This document shows positions 14,701 through 25,577 of a stretch of DNA of 64,000 nt, one piece after another. The translations under genes were made by a program, and so were the position numbers. The notes under the pieces are model-generated. The model saw only the letters and a program-made list of their open reading frames with translations, did no database searches and was not told where the DNA came from. How positions within the stretch are numbered: the first letter of the stretch is position 1; every line of letters starts with the position of its first letter. Origin of the DNA: Crambe crambe (lineage: Eukaryota; Porifera; Demospongiae; Poecilosclerida; Crambeidae); NCBI GenBank assembly GCA_963924555.1, contig OZ004598.1, positions 434,001 through 498,000 of the forward strand, in the 5' to 3' direction.

Positions 14701-17700
14701 TCTTTGTCTTATTGGTCACAGTCGATTCAGAATGTGGAGAGGTCTGAGTCAGGAGTTCAGCTGCTTGTTCAATACTACAACCAGTTGATGATGGTGTCCA
14801 AAAGATTCCTCCATCCAAAACTCAGACACTTGCAAAATATGCCATTCATCTGGTAAGTAAAGTAACTTAATTAACTCACAACCCTTCACCTCATTCTCCT
14901 CCAATCAAAGACATCTTCCTATGCCAATATATGGTACAGTGTAACCTCTAAATGTGGACACTTTGGGGACCAGTAACGAGTATCCTAATTAAGGAGGTGT
15001 CCTGATTAAGGAGGTGTCCTGATTAAGGTGTCCTGATTAGGGTGTCCTAATTAAGGAGGTGTCCTGATTAAGGTGTCCTAATTAAGGAGGTGTCCTGATT
15101 AAGGAGGTGTCCTTAATTCAGGCATGAATTGGGATCCCAAAAGGTGTCCTGTAATGGTTCTCACCCAATACAGCAATACTGCATGTCTTTTAGGGAGTCT
15201 TAGGAAGATGATTAAAAGGGTTCTCCCCAATACTGTCTTGGAATTAGAGGGATCCACTGTAATTCAATCTCATAATGAAGTGAAGAGTTCTTAGCTGTGT
15301 AATTGGTTTCACCGTTTGTTGTGAAAGCTGTTCCTTTGACCTTTCAGGTCAAAGTCAGTGACATCAAAGGAACAGAATCTGGAGGTAGATAAGGCAAAGC
15401 GAAATAGTTTTCCTTCACTGCCTTGTTGCTCACATAATGACAGATGTAAAGCATGCAAGTGTTTGTGTAATCACTTGCTCAGCTTCCTAAGAAAAGTGGT
15501 GGCATAATAGTTCCATGGTACTCATCTGTTTTGGTCCATGAAAATTTGAATGGCACTGCACCATTCCCCTAGTCTTGCATAGAGCCAGACCCAATTCTTT
15601 CTTTTTATATTGGGGAAAATTGGGTCTGGCTATGCGAGACTACCATTCCCCAGTATGGAGATTTCCACTTTTCATTCAAACATACCAGGGATGTCTGACT
15701 AAGGAAAGAACCCTCTGATAAAATAAAGGACCCTCTGATAAAGGACCCTCTGGACCCTCTGATTTTAGCAGGTTTCTGTTATCATCAGAGGTGCTAGGCT
15801 CCTTTAGCAGAGGTTCCTTTATCAGAAGTTCCTTTATCAGAAGGTCCTTTATCAGAGGTTCCAGTCCTTTAATGAGAAGTTCCTTTATCAGAAGGTCCTT
15901 TATCAGAGGTTCCAGTCCAGAGGTTCCTTTATCAGAGGTCCTTTATTAGAAGGTCCTTTATCAGAGGTTCCAGTCCTTTAATCAGAGGTTCATTTATCAG
16001 AAGGTCCTTTATCAGAGGTTCCAGTCCTTTAATCAGAGGTTCCTTTATCAGAAGGTCCTAAGAGGTTCCTTATCAGAGATTCCTGTAATCAGAGGTTCCT
16101 TATCAGAGGTCAGAGGTTCCACTATTAAATGAATAAGCTGTTTTGCACAATAATGATAGGTATGATGCTATCAACGGTTTGCCTGCCACTCAACAATCCG
16201 CAGTGTTTGAAAGGGTGAGTGTGTGTTTCATGAACCATGCAGCTAGTTAAAGATGTATACCCGCACTACTTACCTGTAGGCGTGCACTACATTCAACTTG
16301 GGAGCTCTTTATTCTCAACTGGCAGCTAAAGTGGTAAGACCTCCTTCAAAGTTGGAGCTTAAAGTCTTTATTTACATATGCAGGATCGTAATGCACCTGA
16401 GGCACTGGACTCAGCCATTGCTTTGCTGGAGAAGGCCATAGGTTGGTTGGTGTGGGAGCTACAGTCATGACAGTGAAAGTAGTGACTCCATACTCTTTAT
16501 GTGTGTCACTGTAGGGGTCTTCCAATACACCAAGATGAAGTTCTCTCACTCGCCTATGATGGACATGTCTAGTGAAATTTTATCTCTACTCAGTGACCTC
16601 ATGAGGGTAAGTAATCTATGTTAGTGCATGCTTTACTCAGTGACCTCATGATATGAGGGTATGTAGGTTTGATTATCACTAGTAATCTCTTGTATACTAT
16701 GTTAGTGCATGCCTATAACTTTACCTCATGAGGGTATGTAGGTTTGATTATTACTAGTAATCTCTTGTATACTATGTTAGTGCATGCCTATAACTTTACC
16801 TCATGAGGGTATGTAGGTTTGATTATCACTAGTAATCTCTTGTATACTATGTTAGTGCATGCCTATAACTTTACCTATGTAGGTTTGATTATTACTAGTA
16901 ATCTCTTGTATACTATGTTAGTGATGTTAATGATATTAGTGATGGACTCATTGGTGAGGTATCAATCCTAGTAATCTTAGTAATTACACTAGTAATCTCT
17001 TGCATACTGCTTTTTTGCTGACTCAGGCCCAAGCACAAGAGATGGTATGGGAGAAGGAGGAACTGCAAGGCTTGAAGGAAGAGGGACTCAATAACTTCAT
17101 TGACTACTCACATAAAACTAAGAGTGTTGCCGAGTGCTACAGACCCATCCGTGAGCTGATGGACGATGATATCATAAAGGACTATATCCCAGATGTTTGG
17201 ATATCTCTAATTAAGGTAGTCATACCCCGCCCATTGCCACACCCACCAATTAATAACGTATTCCTTACACTACAGATTAAAGAGGCTCATTATAAAGCAC
17301 TGGCTCACTACTATGCTGCCATCATCCATCGCCAACTGGCTTCTCTATACCGTAAGAAAGTAATAATTCAAAACTTTAACTATAGACCAACATTCCCCGT
17401 GCTATAATTTGTCTTCTTCAGGAGATGGTGGAGAACTGCCTGAGGATTTACGGACAGAGATTCATTTTTTGTACACGGACTGTCCCCAAGAAGCCCTCAC
17501 GGATCACCCCAAACTCCATGTTGGCATCAGTAAGCCCCACCCCACCCAATCCCACCCATTCTAGCATGCATTAATCAACAGACCCAGGCCTATAAAGTCT
17601 GGTACACTCTTTGCTTGCATTGGCCTTGCGTTGTGTGTAAAATTATGCCATAATTAACCATAATAAGAAATCTGAAACCTGAAAACACAGAACTAGCTAT

Positions 17701-19946
17701 GCTATGCATCACAAGAAAGATTGTTGCAACATGTTCAGTATCCTGCTAAGTAGCTATCACTACACCATGTTGTGTTAGATTGAGAGTTTTCAATTTCCAA
17801 GCCATTCTGCACCATTGGCACGGGCACACAGGGTCCCACCCCCACACTGTCCCCTATCACCATCTGGGTACCACCGATAATACCACAAGGACCAGTAATA
17901 TTGCAAGCACAAGAGAGCTGAATTTACCCATAACTTTTTCTTTATTTGGAGTTTTTTCCCCTAGTATCCAATGTCTGTTTTATTGCATGCTTTTATAGAA
18001 ATTTTAATTACTTCCATGTTTTGACCTGCGATCCTTCAAATGCTTTCATGATGATGATCTCAAAGCCGTTATTGGCCATCTGCTGTTGTTGAGCTGTGTG
18101 TCTTTCTCCTGGAAATAGTTGCATGAACTTTGAGGAACTGGTGCAAGAACTTTATCCACTGACATTATGAAACTTAACCACATGCAGAAGAAATTCATGG
18201 TGCATGATCTTTGTCACACTGTTTCAGTTACCACAGCAGAGTTGCCTTGCATGAATAATCTGAACGGACAGCTATAGCAACCATGTGTGTGTACTGATAA
18301 TATGTGTGATCCAAGCAGTGTGAACCACACTGAATACAATCCAAGGAGGGTGGGGGACTTAAGATTAATGTGTTTCTCTTTCTTTCTTCAGTGAAGTCAC
18401 ATATAAACTGTGCACTTCTGTCACACGAGTATGCCATCAAGTTCTGCAACCTCTGCCGAGACCTGCATCATATCACTTGCCTCTCTAAGGTACATAATTA
18501 TAGGATATCTCTCCAATCAGGACAAAGTAACCTATGAACTTTGATTTCAGTGTAAAGTGCTCCCATTTTCAGTATAGGTAATGCTGATGAATCAGTATGG
18601 TTGGTTCCACTGCAACAGAGCTAGAAATAACTTATTGACATTTCAAGGAGTGGAACAGGGTTTCAGATACCCACACACATTTGGGATCTGATCAGAGCGG
18701 TATCTGGTCACTGCACATGTATGGTCCATTTTCCAAACATTTCTCTGATCTAACAGTTTTCAGTATTTGCAATATTGTGGGTACCTGAACTCATAACAAT
18801 CAAAAACCACGAAAAAATTACCTCACAAAATCCATGCCATATGGTATACTCGTACTCCTTACTTGGTCACACCAGTAAGGGCAGTGTCTGTGATCTCTCA
18901 TATCGTCATGCTTTTTTCTCTTTCCTAGATGCTCTCTGAAGCAGAGACTCGGACTAAAGAAGTGAAGGAGGCAACAGACATGCTGGAAGGAGTCACTATC
19001 ATCGCCCCAACAATATTCTGTGAGCGAAATATATGTGGATTTCTGCAATCTGATTGGTTGAATCACCTAGTCTACAGACTAGTTAACATATTAAGAAGTG
19101 AAGACACTCTGAGTGCATATTATGTATAACACATATTACTATGTACTTATTGCACACTCCTCAGTTTTAAATTTCATGCTTAATTTTTTGTATGTGCCGT
19201 AATTCCAGGCCAGTACAGTGGAACCTCCGAGTAAAGGACACTTTGGGATCTGCCACTTTGTCCTTTGAGATGTTATCCTTTTCTTGTAGGTCAAAAATGT
19301 ACTAATGCTATTGAAAAAGGGGCCCAAAAGAGCGTCCTTTGTTGGGAGGTTGTCCTTTTCTTTTGGAGAGTCCTTTATTGGAGGTTACACTGTATAATAC
19401 TGGAAGTTTGCCATGCATGCATCTGGGCTGAACTGACATTACATAATTATGATTTGGGGAAACATCTGATCATTATAGCTCCCATCAACTCTGTTTGTGT
19501 GTTATCCCTGTAGCATCTGACATCAGCTTCTCTGCTAAAGTTCCTGAGTTTAACTCGAAGGATGTTGAAGATCTGTTTGCTTCCCTGGGACCACTGCCTT
19601 CATTCAGTGGGGGAAAATCCTGGAGCCCCCCTCGTACAGTCCTCCTAATGAGGGACAAAGGAACTTTTGGGTTCTCCATCAGAGGGTCACAGCCCATCAT
19701 AGTGACCAATGTTGACCATAAGAGTTCTGCAGAGGTGAGCCTAAACAAACAAACATTCACATGATTGTAACATTTCTTGCACCCTAGAAAGCTGGAATGA
19801 AAGTAAAGGATTGGATACTGGCAATCAATGGGACAGACGTCAAGTACAAGTCACATGATGAAGTGGTTGCCATGGTAAAGGTTTGCTTGGAGGAAGTAAC
19901 CCTTGACATCACAACACCAACTCTTGACGAACCACTAAACACTTGA
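11793..19946 (+). CDS. RHPN: Rhophilin (HR1, BRO1 and PDZ domains)
   Basis: Rho-GTPase-binding scaffold. HR1 exon 12937-13181 (coiled coil, TLRSKLQARRVTLNEAI), then 13376-13454, 13560-13637, 14722-14852, 16160-16214, 16280-16333, 16384-16441, 16515-16606, 17027-17215, 17276-17351, 17422-17529, 18392-18489, 18929-19019, 19514-19734 and 19788-19946. Every phase matches, giving 577 residues plus the first exon (human about 690). The BRO1 region shows IPLAMKTTIELDMTESFK, TTFNLGALYSQLA and IKEAHYKALAHYYAAII. The PDZ domain is preceded by FASLGPLPSFSGGKSWSPPR and contains GTFGFSIRGSQPI and DWILAINGTDVKYKSHDEV. Three candidate first exons all end in phase 0: 11793-11864, 12065-12109, 12459-12545. 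The stop is at 19944-19946. The N-terminus is the only uncertain part. Confidence 0.94.
12065..12109 (+). CDS. Candidate alternative first exon B of rhophilin
   Basis: ATG at 12065, fifteen codons, then AAG|GTACTG in phase 0, compatible with the HR1 exon at 12937. No in-frame stop. Whether it is transcribed is unknown. Confidence 0.4.
12459..12545 (+). CDS. Candidate alternative first exon C of rhophilin
   Basis: ATG at 12459, 29 codons beginning MAALRFFVRKRSSG, basic and hydrophobic, then AAG|GTGAAA in phase 0. It would replace exon A or B before the HR1 exon. Confidence 0.4.
13645..13800. repeat. Degenerate tandem repeat, AAAGGATCCCCTTAAT unit
   Basis: Repeats of a unit of about 18 bases with GGATCC and CCTTAATAAAGG, in a rhophilin intron. 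Confidence 0.75.
14938..15260. mobile_element. Dispersed GGAACCTCC-type element with expanded interior
   Basis: Begins ACAGTGTAACCTC with GGACACTTTGGGGACC and ends near GGATCCACTGTA, matching the ends of the element at 19214-19395. Its interior is expanded into a tandem array of GGTGTCCTGATTAAGGA (14985-15120). Confidence 0.55.
15570..15642. mobile_element. MITE, family B, copy 1
   Basis: Compact palindromic element: AGTCTTGCATAGAGCCAGAC at the left and the near complement GTCTGGCTATGCGAGACT at the right, both flanking CCAATTC. A second, longer copy is at 60252-60364. Confidence 0.8.
15690..16125. repeat. Tandem repeat, CCTTTATCAGAGGTTCC unit
   Basis: About 430 bases of a degenerate unit (CCTTTATCAGAAGGT, CAGAGGTTCCAGT) inside a rhophilin intron. 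The words resemble the interior of the GGAACCTCC element. Confidence 0.8.
16600..16930. repeat. 75-base tandem repeat carrying exon-edge copies
   Basis: Units spaced 75 bases apart (ATGAGGGTATGTAGG at 16653, 16728, 16803, then a degraded one) follow the exon 16515-16606. Each repeats ACCTCATGAGGGTA, the last exon bases plus the donor, giving several decoy 5' splice sites. Confidence 0.8.
19214..19395. mobile_element. MITE, GGAACCTCC family, intact copy
   Basis: Terminal inverted repeats TACAGTGGAACCTCC and GGAGGTTACACTGTA enclose about 180 bases with CCTTTGTTGGGAGGTTGTCC. Non-coding, in a rhophilin intron. This is the best-preserved member in the window. Other pieces lie at 1253-1490, 6818-6905, 26440-26530, 27415-27525, 32727-32845, 36985-37135 and 40240-40392. 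Confidence 0.8.
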
Positions 19947-20120
19947 TCACCAGATTTTTATACATAATAATAATAATAATAATAGTTGTATAATAAAAAA
20001 CACGTGCCAATACCAAATAATTGGAACCGCAAGCCAATGAATAGGCTTATCATGATTATCACTTGCTACTGGTTGCAGACCACAAAAAAGATTCCTCTCT
20101 GCTGATCAGTTCATACGTAG

Positions 20121-21042
20121 ATGACCATGAAGTTTTCCCTGTGTCTCGGTGTATCTTTCGTCCTCATCTCTGCGCTGTCAGCCGCGTCGCTCCGAGATCC
20201 AATCCACAGCCAGACCTTCCATGCTGAAAAACACAAGCTTGGAAGAAATGTTGGAGACATTTGGAAAGACTGCAGTGAGTCAATTCAGCTGCAGCATAGA
20301 TAATCGATGGCTGCAGCTAGCAGCTGTTGCATGTATAACTCACTAAAGAGGACTTAATAGTGCAAAAGCACAATTTTTCCTACCACACAAGATTCACAGC
20401 CTTGGGGTACATCATGTGCAGGTGATCCTAGTGATCCAATGAAAATTATCTCAGTGACCCTTCAGCCCGACCCTCCAACAAGAGGATCAACCATCACTGC
20501 TACAGCTAGCATATCACTGAGTAAGTGACATGTCTGTGTTCTGTGTAGCCCTTGCACTGTCGTGCTCGTCTTGTAGCTGAGCAAGTAACTGGTGGTTCAA
20601 TTAAGATTGAGTTGAAGTGGGGTTTCATCAAGGTGTATGATGGCAGTGTGGATCTCTGTGACACGTTGAAGGACGCTGGTCTAGCTTGCCCCCTTGCTGC
20701 AGGCAATCACACCATCACCTCTAGTCAGAAGATTCCAGGGGAAGCCCCAGGGGTAAGTCAACTAGGCATAATTTAGTATCTAGTTCACAAAACAAGCAAA
20801 CTGCCCTGCCCAAGTCTTGTAGGGGTGGAGGATGGTTAAAAGATAGTTATTGCCCATATTTGGGAGTGGAATGAAAGCAGTTGTTTTATTTACTGAGTAA
20901 ATCCAACTGTATATAGTACATCCTCCCACCTCATTTTTTCTGTATAATTTATACTGGACAGGGTCATTATACTGGGAGCGTGGTGGCAACTGACCAAAGC
21001 AGCAAGCAGCTGGCTTGCATCGACCTGGACTTCCACATGTGA
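20121..21042 (+). CDS. ML-domain lipid-binding protein 1 (PG/PI-TP, NPC2-like)
   Basis: Secreted MD-2-related lipid-recognition (ML) protein of the phosphatidylglycerol/phosphatidylinositol transfer type. Exons 20121-20274, 20422-20520, 20577-20752, 20962-21042 (phases 1, 1, 0) give 169 residues, or 167 from the second ATG. It has a signal peptide (MKFSLCLGVSFVLISALSAA), then WKDC, QPDPPTRGS, the VTGGSIKIEL strand, DLCDTL, ACPLAAG, IPGEAPG, GHYTGSV and a final Cys in LACIDLDF. These fit the fungal-type NPC2 pattern with four core cysteines. First of seven local copies. No NRF1-like palindrome was seen upstream. Confidence 0.9.
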
Positions 21043-21198
21043 TTGCTCCACGACCAACTGAATGAGACCAAAGAACATTTCTGTTATAATATTATACTTG
21101 TTTTAAATATTATTTATGTATAAAGGTTCTTGTTATCATGTATTATTTAAAAGGAGTCTATTAATTAAAGTCCAGTTGAATTACACTGTGGATGTGTT

Positions 21199-22381
21199 TT
21201 ACTTTTCCTTCCCAGTGCACTCGGGTGGTACCACAAAGAGGCTCGGATCGGGCATCGATTTAAACTCCATGAAGGAGTAGAAAACGGCAGTCTCGGTGGT
21301 CTTTCGACGGTAAAAGTACACTATGGAAGAGTTGGTTCTTGGCTTCCCAAATTCAAAACGCACACCTCCAACCTGTAATAATTTTGTTTATAAACTACTT
21401 TGTTGTCAACAAAGCTAACATTTACAAGGTAATATTTTGTGGCTTTGGAAAAATTGCACTATTGAACCACTAATTCCTTCATGACCTTTAAACTCTACAT
21501 GATTGGAACTAACCACAACATGCTGACCCTTACAAGTAGCGACTTACATTAGTGCCCCAATAATCATAATCAATTTCACGAATTTGTGTTGTTCCCTCGT
21601 ACTTTGCAAAGCCAAGCCAGCCCCAAAACATTGTCATGCCATTGAAGTTCCTCTCTTCTTCAATGCAGTGAGGTCTGGATTCGTCCCTATGTGTGTGCAC
21701 ATTATATAAGGAGAGATACAGAAGCAGATAATTTTAGAGACGTGCCCCTATGCTCATTGAAGTGGTGAGCCCATGCATAATTTCAGGAGATTCAACTATT
21801 AAATTGAATTTTGTATTACTTAAGCATATATTTCACCATCTGGGATTCGACTCTTAATATATCTGTTTAAAAACATCTTGATAAAAATCAATACCTGTTT
21901 ACTTGAGCATATATTTCACATTCGACTCTCTTAATACATTTGTTTAAAAACATCTTGTAAAATTTTGTATACCTGTTTACTTAATAATGATTGAAGTAAT
22001 TTTCCCTCAATACCTAAGCATATGTGTTGCCACATCCTGCCTTACCCTCGGACGTAGTAGGTCTTGTTTATGTCATAACGGAGGACAGATTCGGTGACTT
22101 GAGGTGGATTGCTATCATACACTTCCCTTTCATAGCCCTTCTGAGCTGCTTCATCACGAGCAATCACAACTGGCATACAGTCAATTCACTCATAAAAATA
22201 ATTATATATTATATTGGACACCAAAGGACTTACATTTTCCAAATGTGGTAGCCTCTGGACCATGCAATTCGGCTTCCCCAGTCCCCTCGAATGTTTCGGG
22301 CATCGTCGGGGGTAGAATTTGCCCGCTGTTCAAACAGAAGAGGCACTGTAGCAAGCTTAGCAATAATATTGCTTTCGACAT
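21199..22381 (-). CDS. Secreted protein, possibly ependymin-related
   Basis: Four exons 22234-22381, 22046-22169, 21548-21686, 21199-21372 join to 194 residues. A signal peptide (MSKAILLLSLLQCLFCLNSG) is followed by ILPPTMPETFEGTGEAEL, RYDINKTYYVRGDESRPHC, NGMTMFWGWLGFAKYEGTT and the C-terminal SLFVVPPECTGKEK. Size, secretion, the P-x-x-FEG start and the late F-V-x-P-x-x-C resemble ependymin-related proteins, which have a LolA-like lipid-binding fold, but the match is weak. It has few cysteines and two possible N-glycosylation sites (NKT, NSS). It lies on the opposite strand inside the ML array and shares a divergent promoter with ML gene 2. Codon structure and splice sites make it a convincing gene even if the family is unsure. 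Confidence 0.7.
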
Positions 22382-22528
22382 GGTCAGTTCTGTTGCAAGG
22401 AAGATCTAGAGTGGAGAGTTTTCTCCAGCTGGTGTGAAAAATCGGCTGATTGAAGATGATTAATTAATACGTACACGGACAGTATACGGAGCAGCTATTA
22501 ACTAGCCGCACCCCCTGTGATACCGAGC

Positions 22529-22590
22529 ATGCGCTCGTATAAAACCACCAGTTTCGAGAAGCAAAACCACCAGTTTCGAGAAGCAAAACC
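22529..22590. promoter_or_regulatory. Divergent promoter with GCATGCGC and a direct repeat
   Basis: GAGCATGCGCTCGTATAAAA is followed by two direct copies of AAAACCACCAGTTTCGAGAAGC, between the ependymin-like gene (-) and ML gene 2 (+). GCATGCGC is a half match to the NRF1 palindrome, and TATAAAA resembles a TATA box. Confidence 0.4.
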
Positions 22591-22619
22591 ACTCGCGGGA
22601 GCTAAAGGTGATCCGAATC

Positions 22620-24003
22620 ATGCAATTCAGTTTCTCTATCGTTATTCTAACATTGACCGCCCAGCTGTATGCAAGGCCCCAATCAGAAGTATGGCAGTCA
22701 TACAAATCTCTTGATAAACTTTGGACGGACTGTAGTAAGTGATGATATGCTAGCTAGCTAGTCTATACGAAATTTTCATAGCTAAAATTATATTTGCTTT
22801 TCAGCCAAGTCAACCGCTCATGGAAAGATTACAAGTATTGACATTCAGCCCAATCCTCCAAAAAGAGGCTCAAAAGTTTCCATTATTGGGAATGTAACTG
22901 TAGGTGAGTTTATATAAATCACACTCTCTATCTAGTAAACTCTCCCCTCAAATGCATGAACAGACCATGATAGTTATAAGCAGAACTTATGGGTAGAGAT
23001 TACAAGTAGATGCTACAATTGTCGGGAATCTCTTTACGACTTCCGAGTTATTAATTGGCTTGACTATGTGGGGAAATCTTATAGCTAATCACTAGCTACA
23101 AGGATTCTTCTCAGAACTGCAATTATGGTCTGAACCTATGGTTACAGTCATACATCAAACAAAGCTGTCAAAAGAGCAAAATGCATCCAAAAGTGTAGTC
23201 AAATTTCCTGTACACACTCCACAATACTTTCATTGACAATGTTTATAATTACAAATTGAAAGTTTTTATATTGCATCATGTGAACCAGGAAACCTCTTGC
23301 AACAGATAAGCTAGCTAGCTAGCTAGCTAGGACTTGGTGGTTGTATGTATGTAGCCATAGAAGGGGACACTTTATTATTATCTTTTGATTTAATTCAGAT
23401 GAGACTGTGACAAGTGGCAGTATCACTGCTCAGGTTCTCATCAGTGGTTTTCCCTATCAGCAAAAGTTTGATCTATGTGATGCACTGGGAAAGGTTAATC
23501 ACACATGTCCTGTGAAGCCAGGCCCTCTGGTGTTGTCTTTCGATACAAAAATTCCTTCTGAAGCACCTCCAGTGAGTTCTAGACTCTATTAGCTACTACA
23601 TAGTATTTTCTTGGTGCTCTTTATGCCCCCCCCCCCTTCTCTATGCGTCTTCCTATCTCTCTCCCTTTCCTTCCTCTAATTAATTCGGATTAAGGGGCAA
23701 CCTTCCCTCTTCCCCTTTCTCACCTCATGCACATCACATTTCCTAGTATAATAGTGTATCACAAACATGGGGCTGGGGGAGGGGCAGGGGAGGGGGGAAG
23801 GGAGGGAAGAGAGACCTTCCCCATGAGGTAATGCTGTTTGTGTATGGTGAGTATTGTGAGTATTGTTGTTATTATTGTTGTTAGTGTTATTATTGTTGTT
23901 GTTTTTAATATTTACCTAGGGTGTCTACAAAGGAAAAGCAGTGGCAAATGATCAAAATAATCAGGAAATCTTCTGTATCAACTTCGCACTTAACTTACAA
24001 TAA
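22620..24003 (+). CDS. ML-domain lipid-binding protein 2
   Basis: Exons 22620-22734, 22805-22903, 23399-23571, 23920-24003 (phases 1, 1, 0), 156 residues. Signal peptide MQFSFSIVILTLTAQLYA; WTDC at the end of exon 1; IQPNPPKRGSK in exon 2; VTSGSITAQVLI, DLCDAL, HTCPVKPG and IPSEAPP in exon 3; GVYKGKAVANDQNN and IFCINF in exon 4. Same class as its neighbours: a secreted lipid carrier of the PG/PI-TP/NPC2 type. The C-terminal Cys and the two Cys of exon 3 are kept. The start is the only ATG before the signal peptide. Confidence 0.9.
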
Positions 24004-24072
24004 TATTAAAACTGTCATCGACTTAAGTGTGTCATAACTGTACTCAGTTTCATAAATTGTTATGTAACTCTT

Positions 24073-24086
24073 TCTGCGCATGCTCA
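24073..24086. promoter_or_regulatory. NRF1-like palindrome upstream of ML gene 3
   Basis: TCTGCGCATGCTCAG lies about 58 bases before the ATG, with a second half site TGCGCAT at 24111. Confidence 0.5.
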
Positions 24087-24130
24087 GATCTAGATAATAC
24101 GTCTGTCGTCTGCGCATAGATTGTATAGAT

Positions 24131-25425
24131 ATGCGGGCGATGAAGCTGTTGATTGCCATTACCCTGTTGGCAGCGGTTGTCCAGACCAAGCCGTTAGTTA
24201 AACCTGTCGAGCTAGCGAAAAAAAGCAGTCAATGGAAGTGGACCAACTGTGGTAAGCCAGCTGCCAGACCCCTACAGTACAGTACTGTAAAGGTGTCACT
24301 AGAACTTCATAATATGATTTTACAGGTACACCCAATGATATGAGTACTATCAAGAATGTCACCATCACTCCTAACCCCCCTGCTAAAGGAAATCCAGTCA
24401 CCATAGATGCTCATTTTGTGCTAAGTAGGTGCAAGAAGTAGCTATGGCTTAGTCTCGTGAACCAGGCCATTCTATATAAATGCATGCACTTAGCTGGGTC
24501 AGGCCATGCCATCGATCATCACAGGTTATGATAGTAGTGACTTATTAAGTTATTTGAGCTATTGATGAGTAACTCATTGTTGAAGTGAGGCATATTCGTA
24601 CTCAACACTTACACAGTTTATATAGTGCATGTGGAGCATGCAGGATGATGCAATTGCTGATAGAGTGTTAGCTATTTTAATTGGATATGCTGGAGATAAT
24701 CATATACTCTAAGGTAGCTATATTGCTGTGTAACCAGCCCACCAGGACGGACCACTTAGCTATGTTTGTTTTATTTACTTAATCTTCCATGCATGTAGAG
24801 GAGAACATAACTGGTGGCTCATTCACAGCTAAAGTGAAGTACAGCATATTTCCAACTGTGTCCAAGATCATTAATGTATGTGATCTAGCAAAACTAGCTG
24901 GCCTGAGCTGTCCTGTGTCACAAAATACAACCCATGTGGTGATATCGCAGAAGGTCCCATCCATTCCCAGTGTGAGTTCCAAGAAACAGAATATTGAAGC
25001 ATATCTGAAGATCAGCTACATAATTATAATTAATTAAAATTATGTCTATATTGGCATTGAGCCTTTTAGGTGTGCTGGATATTGTGGGAGGGAGTTTCCA
25101 TTGAAAATATATCAATAGCTAGCATTATAAGTATATCTAAACATTATGGGCAGTGTGCTTTGGGAATAGCATTATAGCTTTTCTATAGAAATTTATTTAG
25201 TCCCTAGATGTGCATATGCAGTGAACATTAGCCACTTATGCATATGGAACAGGAATAATACTATAACTACATACTCAGGGCCATTTTTGTGGATATTTAA
25301 CAAAGGCACTTCCTTAGAGCTATATTTTACTTTATTTGTTACAGGGTCACTACACTGGCAAGGTAGTTGGTGTTGATCAGAATGGGAAACAGATCGGCTG
25401 CATCAACATCGATATTCATGTTTGA
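24131..25425 (+). CDS. ML-domain lipid-binding protein 3
   Basis: Exons 24131-24251, 24326-24424, 24799-24971, 25345-25425 (phases 1, 1, 0), 157 residues. Signal peptide in MKLLIAITLLAAVVQTK (a second ATG four codons in is the likelier start); WKWTNC; ITPNPPAKGN; ITGGSFTAKV; NVCDLAKLAG, LSCPVS; GHYTGKVVGVDQNGKQIGC. The gene begins only about 130 bases after copy 2 ends. The glycosylation site NIT sits at the start of exon 3. It is the cleanest family example in the array. Confidence 0.92.
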
Positions 25426-25517
25426 TGGAAAATATGAATTTTGAGTGCTATTTGTGATTTATTCATCTAGTAATAATTAATTTTTATTTATTTTATTTTT
25501 TTAATAATTAAATATGA

Positions 25518-25531
25518 TCTGCGCATGCGCA
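25518..25531. promoter_or_regulatory. NRF1-like palindrome upstream of ML gene 4
   Basis: TCTGCGCATGCGCAT, a full match to the NRF1 consensus core TGCGCATGCGCA, about 59 bases before the ATG. Confidence 0.55.
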
Positions 25532-25577
25532 TCACATCAGTAGAAACGACTTGACATTACTGCTACTTGTATCAGCG

